64,000 bases of DNA from an uncultured Methylobacillus sp. (GCA_946478865.1 CAMLDO010000001.1:202208-266207); one strand, 5' to 3'. Counted from the stretch's first letter, positions 54,127 through 61,350 are shown. Notes: generated by a model from the sequence alone, not told the origin. Made by a program: numbers and translations.

Positions 54127-54343
54127 TTCTTTGCCGATGCTCCCCGGCTGATACAACAGTTATTATGCGGACGGTTTGACCATCGTCGTTTGATGGGCCA
54201 ATAAGGACAAGCCTTGCTTCGATATCGCTTGCACATGCCTACAGCTCCTGAGTGTACTGTTTATGTCTAGCAATCATTCTAGAAATACGCGAGCTGTCGG
54301 CAACTAGCAGTTCTGACGGGGCCGGAAAGCCCACGATTGACTA

Positions 54344-54359
54344 CTGTACGATCGTACAA
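54344..54359. promoter_or_regulatory. LexA (SOS) box of umuDC
   Basis: CTGTACGATCGTACAA, CTGT-N8-ACAA. It lies exactly in the 17-bp spacer between TTGACT (54337-54342) and TAATAT (54360-54365), so LexA binding would block the polymerase. The -10 ends 6 bp before the umuD ATG. Confidence 0.82.
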
Positions 54360-54371
54360 TAATATTTCCCA

Positions 54372-54818
54372 ATGAAGTTTCTGCCAACCGTTTTAATGCA
54401 ACCTGCCCCGACGCTCTCCTTCTTGCCGCGCCCGATATACAGCGGCAAGGTATGCGCAGGGCAATCCCGTTTTCCATCTCCGGCGCAGGATTACGAGCAA
54501 GAAACGCTGGACCTAAATCAACGGTATATCGCCAATCCGCCAGCGACCTACTTCTTCACGGTTAAGGGCGACTCAATGATCAACGCGGGTATCTTCGACG
54601 GATCAATCGCCATCGTGAATGCATCGCTAACGCCTAAATCGTCGTCCATCGTGGTCGCGGAGGTCGAGGGGGAATGGATGATCAAGCGACTGTACAAGCG
54701 CGGTAATGTTGTGAAGCTGTTGTCGGAAAATCCTGCATATCCACCCATCGAGTTTGCCGAAGGGCAGGAGCTGCGAGTCTTCGGGGTGGTGGAGCATGTC
54801 ATCAACAAGGCGAAATAG
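54372..54818 (+). CDS. umuD: UmuD/LexA-type self-cleaving protein
   Basis: 148 residues. The cleavage site is in KVCAGQSRFPSPAQDYEQ (Ala-Gly), the catalytic Ser in VKGDSMINAGIFDG and the Lys in EWMIKRLYKRG, so the Ser-Lys dyad is intact. RecA-stimulated cleavage activates the UmuD'2C polymerase. The ATG at 54372 lies 6 bp after the -10, so the transcript would be leaderless or nearly so; a second ATG at 54396 is possible. It overlaps umuC by 23 bp. Confidence 0.93.
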   Translation: MKFLPTVLMQPAPTLSFLPRPIYSGKVCAGQSRFPSPAQDYEQETLDLNQRYIANPPATYFFTVKGDSMINAGIFDGSIAIVNASLTPKSSSIVVAEVEGEWMIKRLYKRGNVVKLLSENPAYPPIEFAEGQELRVFGVVEHVINKAK

Positions 54819-56088
54819 CCGCGTTTTCGCACTGGCTGACGCAAACAGTTTCTACGCATCTGCCGAGAAAGTTTTCCGTCCCGATCTAGAAGGTAAACCC
54901 ATCGTCGTGCTCTCGAACAACGACGGCTGCGTAATTGCCCAGACCAAAGAAGCGAAGGCAGTACTCGACATACATACGGCGCGACCGTGGTTCGAACTGG
55001 AAGCCGAAGGGCGTAAGCATGGCGTCATTGTTTTTTCTAGCAATTACGAGCTGTATGCCGACATGAGCAACCGATTCATGGCAACGCTACGTCAGTTCAC
55101 GCCACGGCAGGAGGTGTACTCCATCGATGAATCATTCCTTGAAATGACCGGGATACAGCGCGACTTGACCGAATACGGGCAAGAGATGCGGCGAACTGTT
55201 AAGCAGTGGACCAAGCTACCGATCTGCGTCGGGTTTGGGTACAGCAAGACACTCGCGAAGTTGGCAAACTACTGTGCAAAGAAGCAGCCTGAATGGAATG
55301 GAGTGTGCGACCTGACTGCATTGCCAGACGTTGAGCTGGACGCGATTCTGGAGAAGCTGCCAGTTTCGACCATATGGGGCGTGGGCAGACGTCTTGAGTT
55401 GAGGTTGAACAAGGTGGGCATTTTGGATGTAAGGCGACTCAAGCAAGCCGAACCCAAGCGCATCCGTGATCATTTCGGGGTGCTAATGGAACGCACGGTC
55501 AAGGAACTGAACGGCGAGCCTTGGCTGGAGCTGGAGGACATGCGGCCAGAATCGAAGCAGGTCATGTCATCAAGATCATTCGGAGAGCGGGTAACGTATT
55601 TGCCCGACCTTGTTGAGGCTATCAGCTTTCATGCCACAAATTCAGCTCAGCGCATGCGCAAGCAGAATCTGTCCGCGAACGCTGTATATGCCTTTATCCA
55701 GAACAGCCCATTCGATCAGGCAGAGTATTACGGCAAGGGCCTTATGGTTGCCTTACCAGCGCCGACTGATGACACCTTGCTAGTCAATAAGGCAGCGCAA
55801 TACCTGCTGCGACAGATGTACAAGCCGGGAATCTACTATCAAAAGGCCGGGGTCATGCTCATGGAGTTGGTGCCAAACCGGGGACGGCAGGATGACCTGT
55901 TCGGATACACGGGGCAGGCCGGGAGCTCCCAGAAACTGATGACCGCACTCGATCAGATCAACGAGAAGTATGGGCGAGGAACGCTGCGGCTCCTGTCCGA
56001 AGGCATGCAGAAAAGCTGGGCAATGCGACGAGGCTATAAAAGCCCGAACTACTGCACGGACTGGAAAGAGCTTCCAGTGGCTAGATGA
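54796..56088 (+). CDS. umuC: DNA polymerase V catalytic subunit UmuC
   Basis: 430 residues. Y-family polymerase: DANSFYASAEKVFRPDLEGKPIVVLSNNDGCVIAQ, EVYSIDESFLEM with catalytic acidic residues (YSIDES), and FGYSKTLAKLANYCAKK. The C-terminal part ends with RRGYKSPNYCTDWKELPVAR. The ATG at 54796, with GGAG just upstream, lies inside umuD in another frame. It carries out error-prone translesion synthesis. Island-encoded copies raise mutation rates after DNA damage in a new host. Confidence 0.95.
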   Translation: MSSTRRNSRVFALADANSFYASAEKVFRPDLEGKPIVVLSNNDGCVIAQTKEAKAVLDIHTARPWFELEAEGRKHGVIVFSSNYELYADMSNRFMATLRQFTPRQEVYSIDESFLEMTGIQRDLTEYGQEMRRTVKQWTKLPICVGFGYSKTLAKLANYCAKKQPEWNGVCDLTALPDVELDAILEKLPVSTIWGVGRRLELRLNKVGILDVRRLKQAEPKRIRDHFGVLMERTVKELNGEPWLELEDMRPESKQVMSSRSFGERVTYLPDLVEAISFHATNSAQRMRKQNLSANAVYAFIQNSPFDQAEYYGKGLMVALPAPTDDTLLVNKAAQYLLRQMYKPGIYYQKAGVMLMELVPNRGRQDDLFGYTGQAGSSQKLMTALDQINEKYGRGTLRLLSEGMQKSWAMRRGYKSPNYCTDWKELPVAR

Positions 56089-56130
56089 CGTTGGACCCGA
56101 GAGCCGCTATCTTATTGGTTTTTTAGGCGA

Positions 56131-56145
56131 GTTGATATTATCAAC
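56131..56145. repeat. Palindrome GTTGATATTATCAAC, copy 2
   Basis: 20 bp before the mqsA-like ATG, a likely operator for that gene. Identical to the copies at 51359 and 56384. Confidence 0.7.
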
Positions 56146-56165
56146 TGCCAGCGTCTCAAGGAACT

Positions 56166-56375
56166 ATGAAAATGAAATGCCCTGTTTGTGGAGGAGCTGA
56201 ATTGGTTCATGATACCCGCGACTTGCCCTACACATATAAGGGTGAAACGACAATTTTGGCGGGTGTGACGGGTGAGTTCTGCCCTGCGTGCAACGAGTCC
56301 GTATTGGATGCTAATGAGTCTCGACGGATTATGGATTTGATGTTGGATTTCAACGAGGAGGTTAGGACCGCTTAA
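56166..56375 (+). CDS. MqsA/YgiT-type zinc-finger antitoxin, short form (orphan)
   Basis: 69 residues. Two CxxC pairs (KCPVCGGAEL, EFCPACNES) form the YgiT-type zinc-binding domain of MqsA; EETTILAGVTGE-like strands follow (GETTILAGVTGEFCPAC). The C-terminal helix-turn-helix of full-length MqsA is absent, as in the short partners of DUF4258 toxins. No toxin gene is adjacent: umuC ends 77 bp upstream. AAGGA precedes the ATG. Palindromes flank it on both sides (56131-56145 and 56381-56401). Probably a surviving antitoxin that neutralises a toxin encoded elsewhere. Confidence 0.85.
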   Translation: MKMKCPVCGGAELVHDTRDLPYTYKGETTILAGVTGEFCPACNESVLDANESRRIMDLMLDFNEEVRTA

Positions 56376-56380
56376 CTGTA

Positions 56381-56401
56381 GCAGTTGATATTATCAACTG
56401 C
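56381..56401. repeat. Palindrome, copy 3 (extended to a perfect 21-bp dyad)
   Basis: Contains GTTGATATTATCAAC at 56384-56398, here extended by GCA on the left and TGC on the right, so the dyad is perfect over 21 bp. It lies just after the mqsA-like stop and abuts the left 22-bp inverted repeat at 56401. Confidence 0.75.
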
Positions 56402-56422
56402 GTGCATCTCAAAATACGAGGT
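56401..56422 (+). repeat. Left arm of a perfect 22-bp inverted repeat
   Basis: Exact reverse complement of 56711-56732. It starts CGTGCATCTC and ends ATACGAGGT. The pair encloses one gene, the XRE-type regulator. Confidence 0.85.
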
Positions 56423-56426
56423 TTGG

Positions 56427-56702
56427 TTATTCCTTCAAAACAAGTTGAATTCGATAGCCCAAAGCGGCAGCTAGCTTGCAAAGGTCAAAAAAATCGACCT
56501 TGGTTATCCGCCCGTGCGTTATATATTTAATTCTTTTCTTTGGTATACCGCACTTCATACCAAGTTGCTCCAAGTCCTCTCCATGCTGCTCAGCTAGTTT
56601 TACTATTTGTTTTATCAAATTTCCTTCTGCCTTAAATGCGGCTGCTTCTTCTGGAGAATCGGCGATTGCATCCCACACGGAATCGAATGTTTCATTAGCC
56701 AT
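56427..56702 (-). CDS. XRE-type helix-turn-helix protein (orphan antitoxin-like)
   Basis: 91 residues. The C-terminal half has a Cro/C1-type HTH: IVKLAEQHGEDLEQLGMKCGIPKKRIKYITHGRITKVDFFDLCKLAAALGYRIQLVLK, resembling HigA-class antitoxins. The N-terminus (ETFDSVWDAIADSPEEAAAFKAEGNLI) is acidic. No toxin gene is adjacent. The gene sits alone between the two arms of a 22-bp inverted repeat, and the right arm lies over its promoter, so autoregulation through this arm is likely. Confidence 0.8.
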   Translation of the reverse strand: MANETFDSVWDAIADSPEEAAAFKAEGNLIKQIVKLAEQHGEDLEQLGMKCGIPKKRIKYITHGRITKVDFFDLCKLAAALGYRIQLVLKE

Positions 56703-56710
56703 TGGTATAT

Positions 56711-56732
56711 ACCTCGTATTTTGAGATGCACG
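56711..56732 (-). repeat. Right arm of the 22-bp inverted repeat
   Basis: Perfect inverse of 56401-56422, located 8-30 bp before the XRE-protein ATG. Confidence 0.85.
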
Positions 56733-56762
56733 ATAATTATCTTGGTAACTGGCAGTGGAACA

Positions 56763-56981
56763 TCAACATATACGAATTACCCGAGGATTCTCAGCCGTTG
56801 GCGGGTACATGCCATCGGCTCTATAGAAGGACTTCAATTCCCACCAGATCTTAATCAAGGTGCACAATGCCCCCTCTGGCGTTGACTCGCACACTGAAAG
56901 GCTAGGTATGTCGGTAATAATCGCTAGCCAATAATCATTCTCAGGTTTGAGATGCGCCGAGAATCCATCTAGGAAACTCAA
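56763..56981 (-). CDS. Possible HicB-like short protein
   Basis: About 72 residues from a TTG at 56981 with GAAGG upstream; a longer frame continues to an ATG at 57062, overlapping the next gene. The core HLKPENDYWLAIITDIPSLSVCESTPEGALCTLIKIWWELKSFY resembles HicB-fold antitoxins (substrate-like D-I-P and S-T-P-E-A-L positions). No HicA partner is adjacent. It starts 20 bp after the stop of the membrane-protein gene, so it belongs to the end of the mobilisation/pore operon. Confidence 0.45.
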   Translation of the reverse strand: MSFLDGFSAHLKPENDYWLAIITDIPSLSVCESTPEGALCTLIKIWWELKSFYRADGMYPPTAENPRVIRIC

Positions 56982-57000
56982 CCCGGCCTTCGTTGGAGTG

Positions 57001-57393
57001 TCATGGGTAGGCTTCAAATGTTGCCTCCACTGCGGTGGATTTGAATTGCGCCCATGAATCATTTCGAAGTCGAATTGCGTACACAGCAAATAAGCCACTG
57101 AAAACCATGACGACGCTAGCTGGATAAACTAATACCGAGTGTGCCGGAACAGCCAGGACCAGAATCACGTCAACTATATATGCCGCCCCAAACAGAGCTG
57201 CATATTTACCCATATCGCAACCCAATCTTGATTCCGACAGCCTAAAAAACTTCATCAACGCTGTCATGCCCCCGTGCTTATGAATCCAATAAAAGGGAGC
57301 GATTAGCAAAAGCATATAAAAGCTCAGAGCTACAAAACCCAAATACATCGCAGCTAGTAAAAACAGTTCGCCAGTGGACTTCAATTCAATCAT
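57001..57393 (-). CDS. Integral membrane protein of unknown function
   Basis: 130 residues with about four hydrophobic segments (LFLLAAMYLGFVALSFYMLLLIAPFYWI, YAALFGAAYIVDVILVLAV, SVLVYPASVVMVFSGLFAVYAI). Not recognised. It follows the virB6-like gene by 16 bp on the same strand, so it could be a pore accessory. Confidence 0.6.
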   Translation of the reverse strand: MIELKSTGELFLLAAMYLGFVALSFYMLLLIAPFYWIHKHGGMTALMKFFRLSESRLGCDMGKYAALFGAAYIVDVILVLAVPAHSVLVYPASVVMVFSGLFAVYAIRLRNDSWAQFKSTAVEATFEAYP

Positions 57394-57409
57394 TTTTTCT
57401 CCAATTTCT

Positions 57410-58555
57410 TTAACGATTTCGATTTCTTTCTTGGTATCTTGCTGCCGCAGCTCTGACCTTTTCTCCAGCAGTCATCCCCGGCTGGGGGCCGGCCGAAGGG
57501 TTTCCATTTACGGCCCCTCCAGAACTATGTAATCCCCAGTTTTTGTTCTCTCGCTGATTTTGCAAGTTTCTCATCCAGTAGGCTGGATTAAGAGGCGTAT
57601 TACCGCGTGCAATATGCTCACCACGAGGAAGCATCTCCTTCTGGCCCGTTTTAGCACTGGTACGCGAAACTTGCTGCATTAATGCACGAGCCGTCCCCCT
57701 TACGGGGGCCGTAGCAAGGTTTGCAGCCGAAGTGATAGGATTCCCGGCAACAGAGGTAAGGCCGCCAAAAATTTTGGCGGCAACACCATCTATCTCGCGA
57801 ACCAGCTTGAAGCCGACAACTACGTTAATGAGCAAGATCAGTGGGAAGTAGAGAACTTGGGAGGAGTCATATTGGCTTAGAGCACCTGCAATCAGCTCCA
57901 TAGAAAAACCCATAACCGCCGCAATCAGAGCTATCTTGCCAACGTAACCCGTCGTAATCTCCATGAATGTGTCAAAGATTTTTCGGGTCGCTGGGAAAAT
58001 GGAGCAAAGGATTGCAAACTGCCCTAAAGCCAGCACGATAGCTAAAGCTGCCTTGGCAACCATGATGCTGCCGGCAGACTCCACTGTAATAAAACCAGCG
58101 CCTAGCCACACGATCCAGGCTGAGACCCCAGCGCTAAGCCAAGTACCAGGATCGAGTGACGAAATAGTGGTGGAGGTATCGCTCCCCAGATTGATCGCCT
58201 TTTCAAGCATGTCATCCGCGATCATGTAGGGAGTTGTTTGAGTGCCCGCAATGGTACTCACAAGCTCACTCTGTAGCTCGTCGTACATCCCAAGTATTTG
58301 AACCTGATATATGCTCGGTTCATAAGCAAGCGCTGCGAGAAAAGTTATGCTTCCGGCTCTCCATAGAGCCTGAGATAACGGCTCCTGAAGCTTTCCGGCG
58401 AGTACTTGATACCCCATGAGCGTCCACCAAAACACAACTCCTGCATATACCGCTGGCCTGAACAGTTCTGCGATCGCAGCTGAATGTTTGTTCGCGTAGA
58501 ACTCGGTTGCACTTTGCAAGTGGCTGCCCATAGCCTGAAAAACCTCGATAGCCAT
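57410..58555 (-). CDS. virB6: VirB6/TrbL-family conjugation membrane protein
   Basis: 381 residues. Several transmembrane segments (about 38-60, 66-85, 150-190, 200-240, 250-280) are separated by loops, including WLSAGVSAWIVWLGAGFITVESAGSIMVAKAALAIVLALGQFAILCSIFPATRKIFDTF, typical of VirB6/TrbL. The C-terminus is a hydrophilic tail (QKEMLPRGEHIARGNTPL). It is the polytopic inner-membrane channel component of type IV secretion. It lies 2 bp after a lipoprotein gene and downstream of virB5, but the island has no other pore genes (no VirB4, 8, 9, 10, 11 or D4). Confidence 0.88.
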   Translation of the reverse strand: MAIEVFQAMGSHLQSATEFYANKHSAAIAELFRPAVYAGVVFWWTLMGYQVLAGKLQEPLSQALWRAGSITFLAALAYEPSIYQVQILGMYDELQSELVSTIAGTQTTPYMIADDMLEKAINLGSDTSTTISSLDPGTWLSAGVSAWIVWLGAGFITVESAGSIMVAKAALAIVLALGQFAILCSIFPATRKIFDTFMEITTGYVGKIALIAAVMGFSMELIAGALSQYDSSQVLYFPLILLINVVVGFKLVREIDGVAAKIFGGLTSVAGNPITSAANLATAPVRGTARALMQQVSRTSAKTGQKEMLPRGEHIARGNTPLNPAYWMRNLQNQRENKNWGLHSSGGAVNGNPSAGPQPGMTAGEKVRAAAARYQERNRNR

Positions 58556-58557
58556 TC

Positions 58558-58860
58558 TCAGCCTCTCTTTCCGTATTCCAACTTGATCGAGGGTTTCGCC
58601 TGATTCATGATTTTCCAGACCAAGGCTTTTTCATCCTTGGCCAATACAGAACACTTCTCCGGCTGCCGGTTGCTCAGACAAGCAAATACACGCTTTTCAG
58701 CCGAATTCAGTGTTTCGCTCATGTCCTGTCGGGTGTGTCCCGCAGGAGGGTTAATGGCTGAAGTTACCTTTGCGTAACTGGCCTCGTTCAACCCCTCATT
58801 TCCGCCCACGCAAGCTGCCAGAGAGATACTCATGGCCGCGATTGCAAACGTCTTTTTCAT
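58558..58860 (-). CDS. Small lipoprotein (entry-exclusion or VirB7-like)
   Basis: 100 residues. A lipobox is present (AISLAACVGG-type: ISLAACVG), so it is lipid-modified after the Cys at about residue 17. The remainder (NEASYAKVTSAINPPAGHTRQDM, SNRQPEKCSVLAKDEKALVWKIMNQ) has a second cysteine pair. It lies between virB5 and virB6, a location used by Eex or VirB7-type lipoproteins in IncN/IncW plasmids. The exact function is not settled. Confidence 0.65.
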   Translation of the reverse strand: MKKTFAIAAMSISLAACVGGNEGLNEASYAKVTSAINPPAGHTRQDMSETLNSAEKRVFACLSNRQPEKCSVLAKDEKALVWKIMNQAKPSIKLEYGKRG

Positions 58861-58867
58861 AAGTCAC

Positions 58868-59551
58868 CTATTCGTATTTTTTGTATTGAATGTGGATGTT
58901 GGCTGGCTGCTTTATGAGTTCCAGCGTTCTTTCACGCTTTTGCTGCTCGATGGCTTTGTCTTCGGCCTGTGATAGGTACTGAAACATTTGAAGCTTGATC
59001 TGCTCGTTCTGGATCAGTGCGTTTTCTGCTTGCAGACGAGCATTCAGCTCTGCGATAGCTTTTGCATCGCTCGTGTCATTGATTCGCCGCATCAACGCCT
59101 CGATCTGATCGACACGTTTAACCGACTGTTCATAAGCTGCCAAACCAAATGCCTTATCCTGGGCGACTTTTCCAGCCTGCACCTCACATTGGTAGCGGCT
59201 GTTGGCGTCCTGCAGCTTCTCGCAATCAAACACCTTCGTGGCTTTTCTGATTTCGGCAGCAGAGCCACTAAGGCCCGAAAGGCCGCCCGTGGAAAGCTGG
59301 TCATAGATTTTTTGCCAATCTGCTGGCAGGTAACTCCTTAACGCCGGGTCGTTCAGCAAATTTCCAATCCCACGAGTTCCATTCATGGCCTGGTAAATTT
59401 GCTTCTGCTGTTCGAGCTGGGCCTTGAGCTGCTGCACCGACGCGATGGCCTGCATCACATTGGCGGCATCAAAAACAGGAATGCCCGCAGCGAAGCTTTG
59501 CGTGCTCAGCAATGCAGCACACGCGACGATTATTCTTTTCATGTTTGTCAT
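58868..59551 (-). CDS. virB5: VirB5-family minor pilin / conjugation protein
   Basis: 227 residues with a signal peptide (about 1-21, STQSFAA). The mature part, mostly helical, has GIPVFDAANVMQAIASVQQLKAQLEQQKQIYQAMNGTRGIGNLLNDPALRSYLPADWQKIYDQ, a good VirB5 pattern (as in TraC/TrwJ), then AYEQSVKRVDQIEALMRRINDTSDAKAIAELNARLQAENALIQNEQ. VirB5 sits at the pilus tip and can determine host contact. It is the first of the pore genes and follows a 120-residue unknown gene by 6 bp. Confidence 0.9.
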   Translation of the reverse strand: MTNMKRIIVACAALLSTQSFAAGIPVFDAANVMQAIASVQQLKAQLEQQKQIYQAMNGTRGIGNLLNDPALRSYLPADWQKIYDQLSTGGLSGLSGSAAEIRKATKVFDCEKLQDANSRYQCEVQAGKVAQDKAFGLAAYEQSVKRVDQIEALMRRINDTSDAKAIAELNARLQAENALIQNEQIKLQMFQYLSQAEDKAIEQQKRERTLELIKQPANIHIQYKKYE

Positions 59552-59557
59552 GCCTCC

Positions 59558-59920
59558 TTACACCGTTCCCCATTTAAGATGCAGCTCAAACTCCTCAACA
59601 CCGAGACCGTCCTTCAGGAAATGAGCCAGGTCCTGTAGTGCAAACCCCAACGGCCTCCGTTCTTCATTCACCACAACCCGCTGGCGATCCTCTTCATCGG
59701 TAACAACCAGAAATGTTTCGGTAGGGCTTTTGTATAACCCATCGAACCGCATCTCTTGAGCGCGCGCCCGCGTTATCTTTTCGATCTGAATTACGTCCAA
59801 AATCATCTCCTCCTGTTGGTCTTCAATGCTTCCGGTTGCCCTCGCTGCTCTTTGGTGAGTCTCGGGGGTGCAGGGGGAACACCCTGCGCTGTTGGTGGTG
59901 TCGATGGTGGGTGTGGTCAT
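59558..59920 (-). CDS. Small unknown protein upstream of virB5
   Basis: 120 residues. An excellent AAGGAG ribosome-binding site precedes the ATG. The N-terminus is low-complexity (TTPTIDTTNSAGCSPCTPETHQRAAR), then ILDVIQIEKITRARAQEMRFDGLYKSPTETFLVVTDEEDRQRVVVNEERRPLGFALQDLAHFL, a strand-rich acidic domain. Not recognised. 6 bp before virB5. Confidence 0.7.
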   Translation of the reverse strand: MTTPTIDTTNSAGCSPCTPETHQRAARATGSIEDQQEEMILDVIQIEKITRARAQEMRFDGLYKSPTETFLVVTDEEDRQRVVVNEERRPLGFALQDLAHFLKDGLGVEEFELHLKWGTV

Positions 59921-59965
59921 GATTTCTCCTTTCCGTCTGTTGAATATCTGCTCTTCGGAGCCGCC

Positions 59966-60277
59966 TCACCTGTGAGCAGTCGGACGGCACGTTTTTGGGC
60001 GGGTTTGCGAGGTGGCGTGACAGACGGGATTTAATGAGGTGGCGCCGGGCTGCATTTGCCCGGTGACGGATTCCTCGTTCATTCCCGGCTGGCGCGATGC
60101 CTTGCGCTTTTTACCCGCCGTGCCGGCTGGATGCCTTGGGTGGCTCTGAAGAGCAGATACAGATGAAAAGGAGGGCCGCGCATGCGGCTTTCGACACCAC
60201 GGCGCAGGCCCCTTAAGGCCGGCGTTGACTTGGTGACCGGAATGTCCGGTCACCACCATAGGGCTATCGATGTTCAT
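59966..60277 (-). CDS. Doubtful open frame after mobA
   Basis: 103 residues whose ATG overlaps the mobA stop (ATGA). Composition is odd (rich in Ser, Pro, Thr, His) and there is no recognised domain, so it may be non-coding. A 10-bp hairpin lies inside it at 60232-60254. Kept because of the coupled start only. Confidence 0.25.
   Translation of the reverse strand: MNIDSPMVVTGHSGHQVNAGLKGPAPWCRKPHARPSFSSVSALQSHPRHPAGTAGKKRKASRQPGMNEESVTGQMQPGATSLNPVCHATSQTRPKTCRPTAHR
60232..60254 (-). terminator. Perfect hairpin after mobA
   Basis: GGTGACCGGA-ATG-TCCGGTCACC, 10-bp stem with a 3-nt loop and no T run. It is located 20 bp after the mobA stop. It may be an attenuator, an mRNA-stabilising hairpin or a site bound by a mobilisation protein. 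Confidence 0.5.
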
Positions 60278-61350
60278 CGATCCTGCTCCTCGCTCTTGCG
60301 GTGGAGACCCGGCACATCTGTGTGCTTTTGTTGAAGGCGATGCTTCTCGGAAAACTCGCGTTGAATTTTTTCTCTTGCTGTCTCTGCCGGTGCCATCGAC
60401 GAAGCGAATTGCCGTATCTCACGCGCAAGGGCGAGATCGGAGGGGTCGCTCGATTTTTCCAGGATCATGCTTGCGAGTTCGTAGCTAGTTTCAACGTGCT
60501 GCCGGCTCTTTTTGATGCTTTCAGCTAAAGGATTTTCCAGATGCTGGCCGTGCTTGATCGCCGCAACGACTGCTTGACCTTGCCCTTGCTGGTTTTTAGG
60601 CGTGATACCGCGTTTTTTGAGGTGAATAGATTGCTGACGCTGCGCCTTGAGCGTCTTTCCGCGAACTGGCCGGCGTGTAGCATTAGCCTCGATACCGTTA
60701 TCGCGCAGTTTCTCCGCGAATAACTCCCGCCAGCGCTGCAAGTCTGCTTTCCGAGGATTGAGCCGTGTTCCATCGCGCCCCATCGCCTTGACGCACAAGT
60801 GAACGTGTGGGTGCTTTTCATCCTCATGGGTTGCAAAGACGTAGCTGTGATTGTCGGAAAACTCAGCCTTGGCAAACTCGCGAGCTGCATTTGTTACCGA
60901 ACTCCGATCCGTGCCTGGAGGCATCGAGAGGACTATATTGAAAGAGGTACGTATGGAGCACTCAGCAGGAATTGGAATGCCGCCCCAAGCCCATTCGGTC
61001 ACAACATCACGAACTGCAGGCGCCCCCTCGATCCTGTCTTCATACTGGTCCTCCAAAGTAATCTGGCCGTTGCGACTGATGTATTCGAGATGAGCCCGGA
61101 GACTTTTTGCGCCTTTTCCAGTGCCAGAGATCTTCACCATGACCTCAGGCACCCGTCTAACGGTGCGGCTTAGTGTGTGCCTCGCTCTGGTAGCGGGGAG
61201 AAGAGTGAACTTGCTAGCGAGTTTTGGTGCGCTGATCGAACCCGTAATAGTTCTACGTGCGCGCACCATATGTGCCTTATCGTAGAAGAGGCGGTCTCCA
61301 ATTTCTTTCAGCACCCCATCAACAACTACTGCTCTGGTAGCCGAAGTCAT
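60274..61350 (-). CDS. mobA: Relaxase (MobA/VirD2-type mobilisation nuclease)
   Basis: 358 residues. Conserved: GAKSLRAHLEYISRNGQ (tyrosine motif I), SFNIVLSMPPGTDRSSV, and the HxDxxHPHxHxxxK motif III as HEDEKHPHVHLCVKAMG, so the metal site is intact. The C-terminus (ESIKKSRQHVETSYELASMIL) is helical. It nicks oriT and pilots the strand into the recipient. The ATG overlaps the mobC stop by 4 bp. Its pore must come partly from another element. Confidence 0.93.
   Translation of the reverse strand: MTSATRAVVVDGVLKEIGDRLFYDKAHMVRARRTITGSISAPKLASKFTLLPATRARHTLSRTVRRVPEVMVKISGTGKGAKSLRAHLEYISRNGQITLEDQYEDRIEGAPAVRDVVTEWAWGGIPIPAECSIRTSFNIVLSMPPGTDRSSVTNAAREFAKAEFSDNHSYVFATHEDEKHPHVHLCVKAMGRDGTRLNPRKADLQRWRELFAEKLRDNGIEANATRRPVRGKTLKAQRQQSIHLKKRGITPKNQQGQGQAVVAAIKHGQHLENPLAESIKKSRQHVETSYELASMILEKSSDPSDLALAREIRQFASSMAPAETAREKIQREFSEKHRLQQKHTDVPGLHRKSEEQDR

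Noticed and set aside
57410..59551. A complete type IV secretion system or self-transmissible ICE.
   Set aside because: Genes for the ATPases, core-complex proteins and coupling protein are absent from the element.
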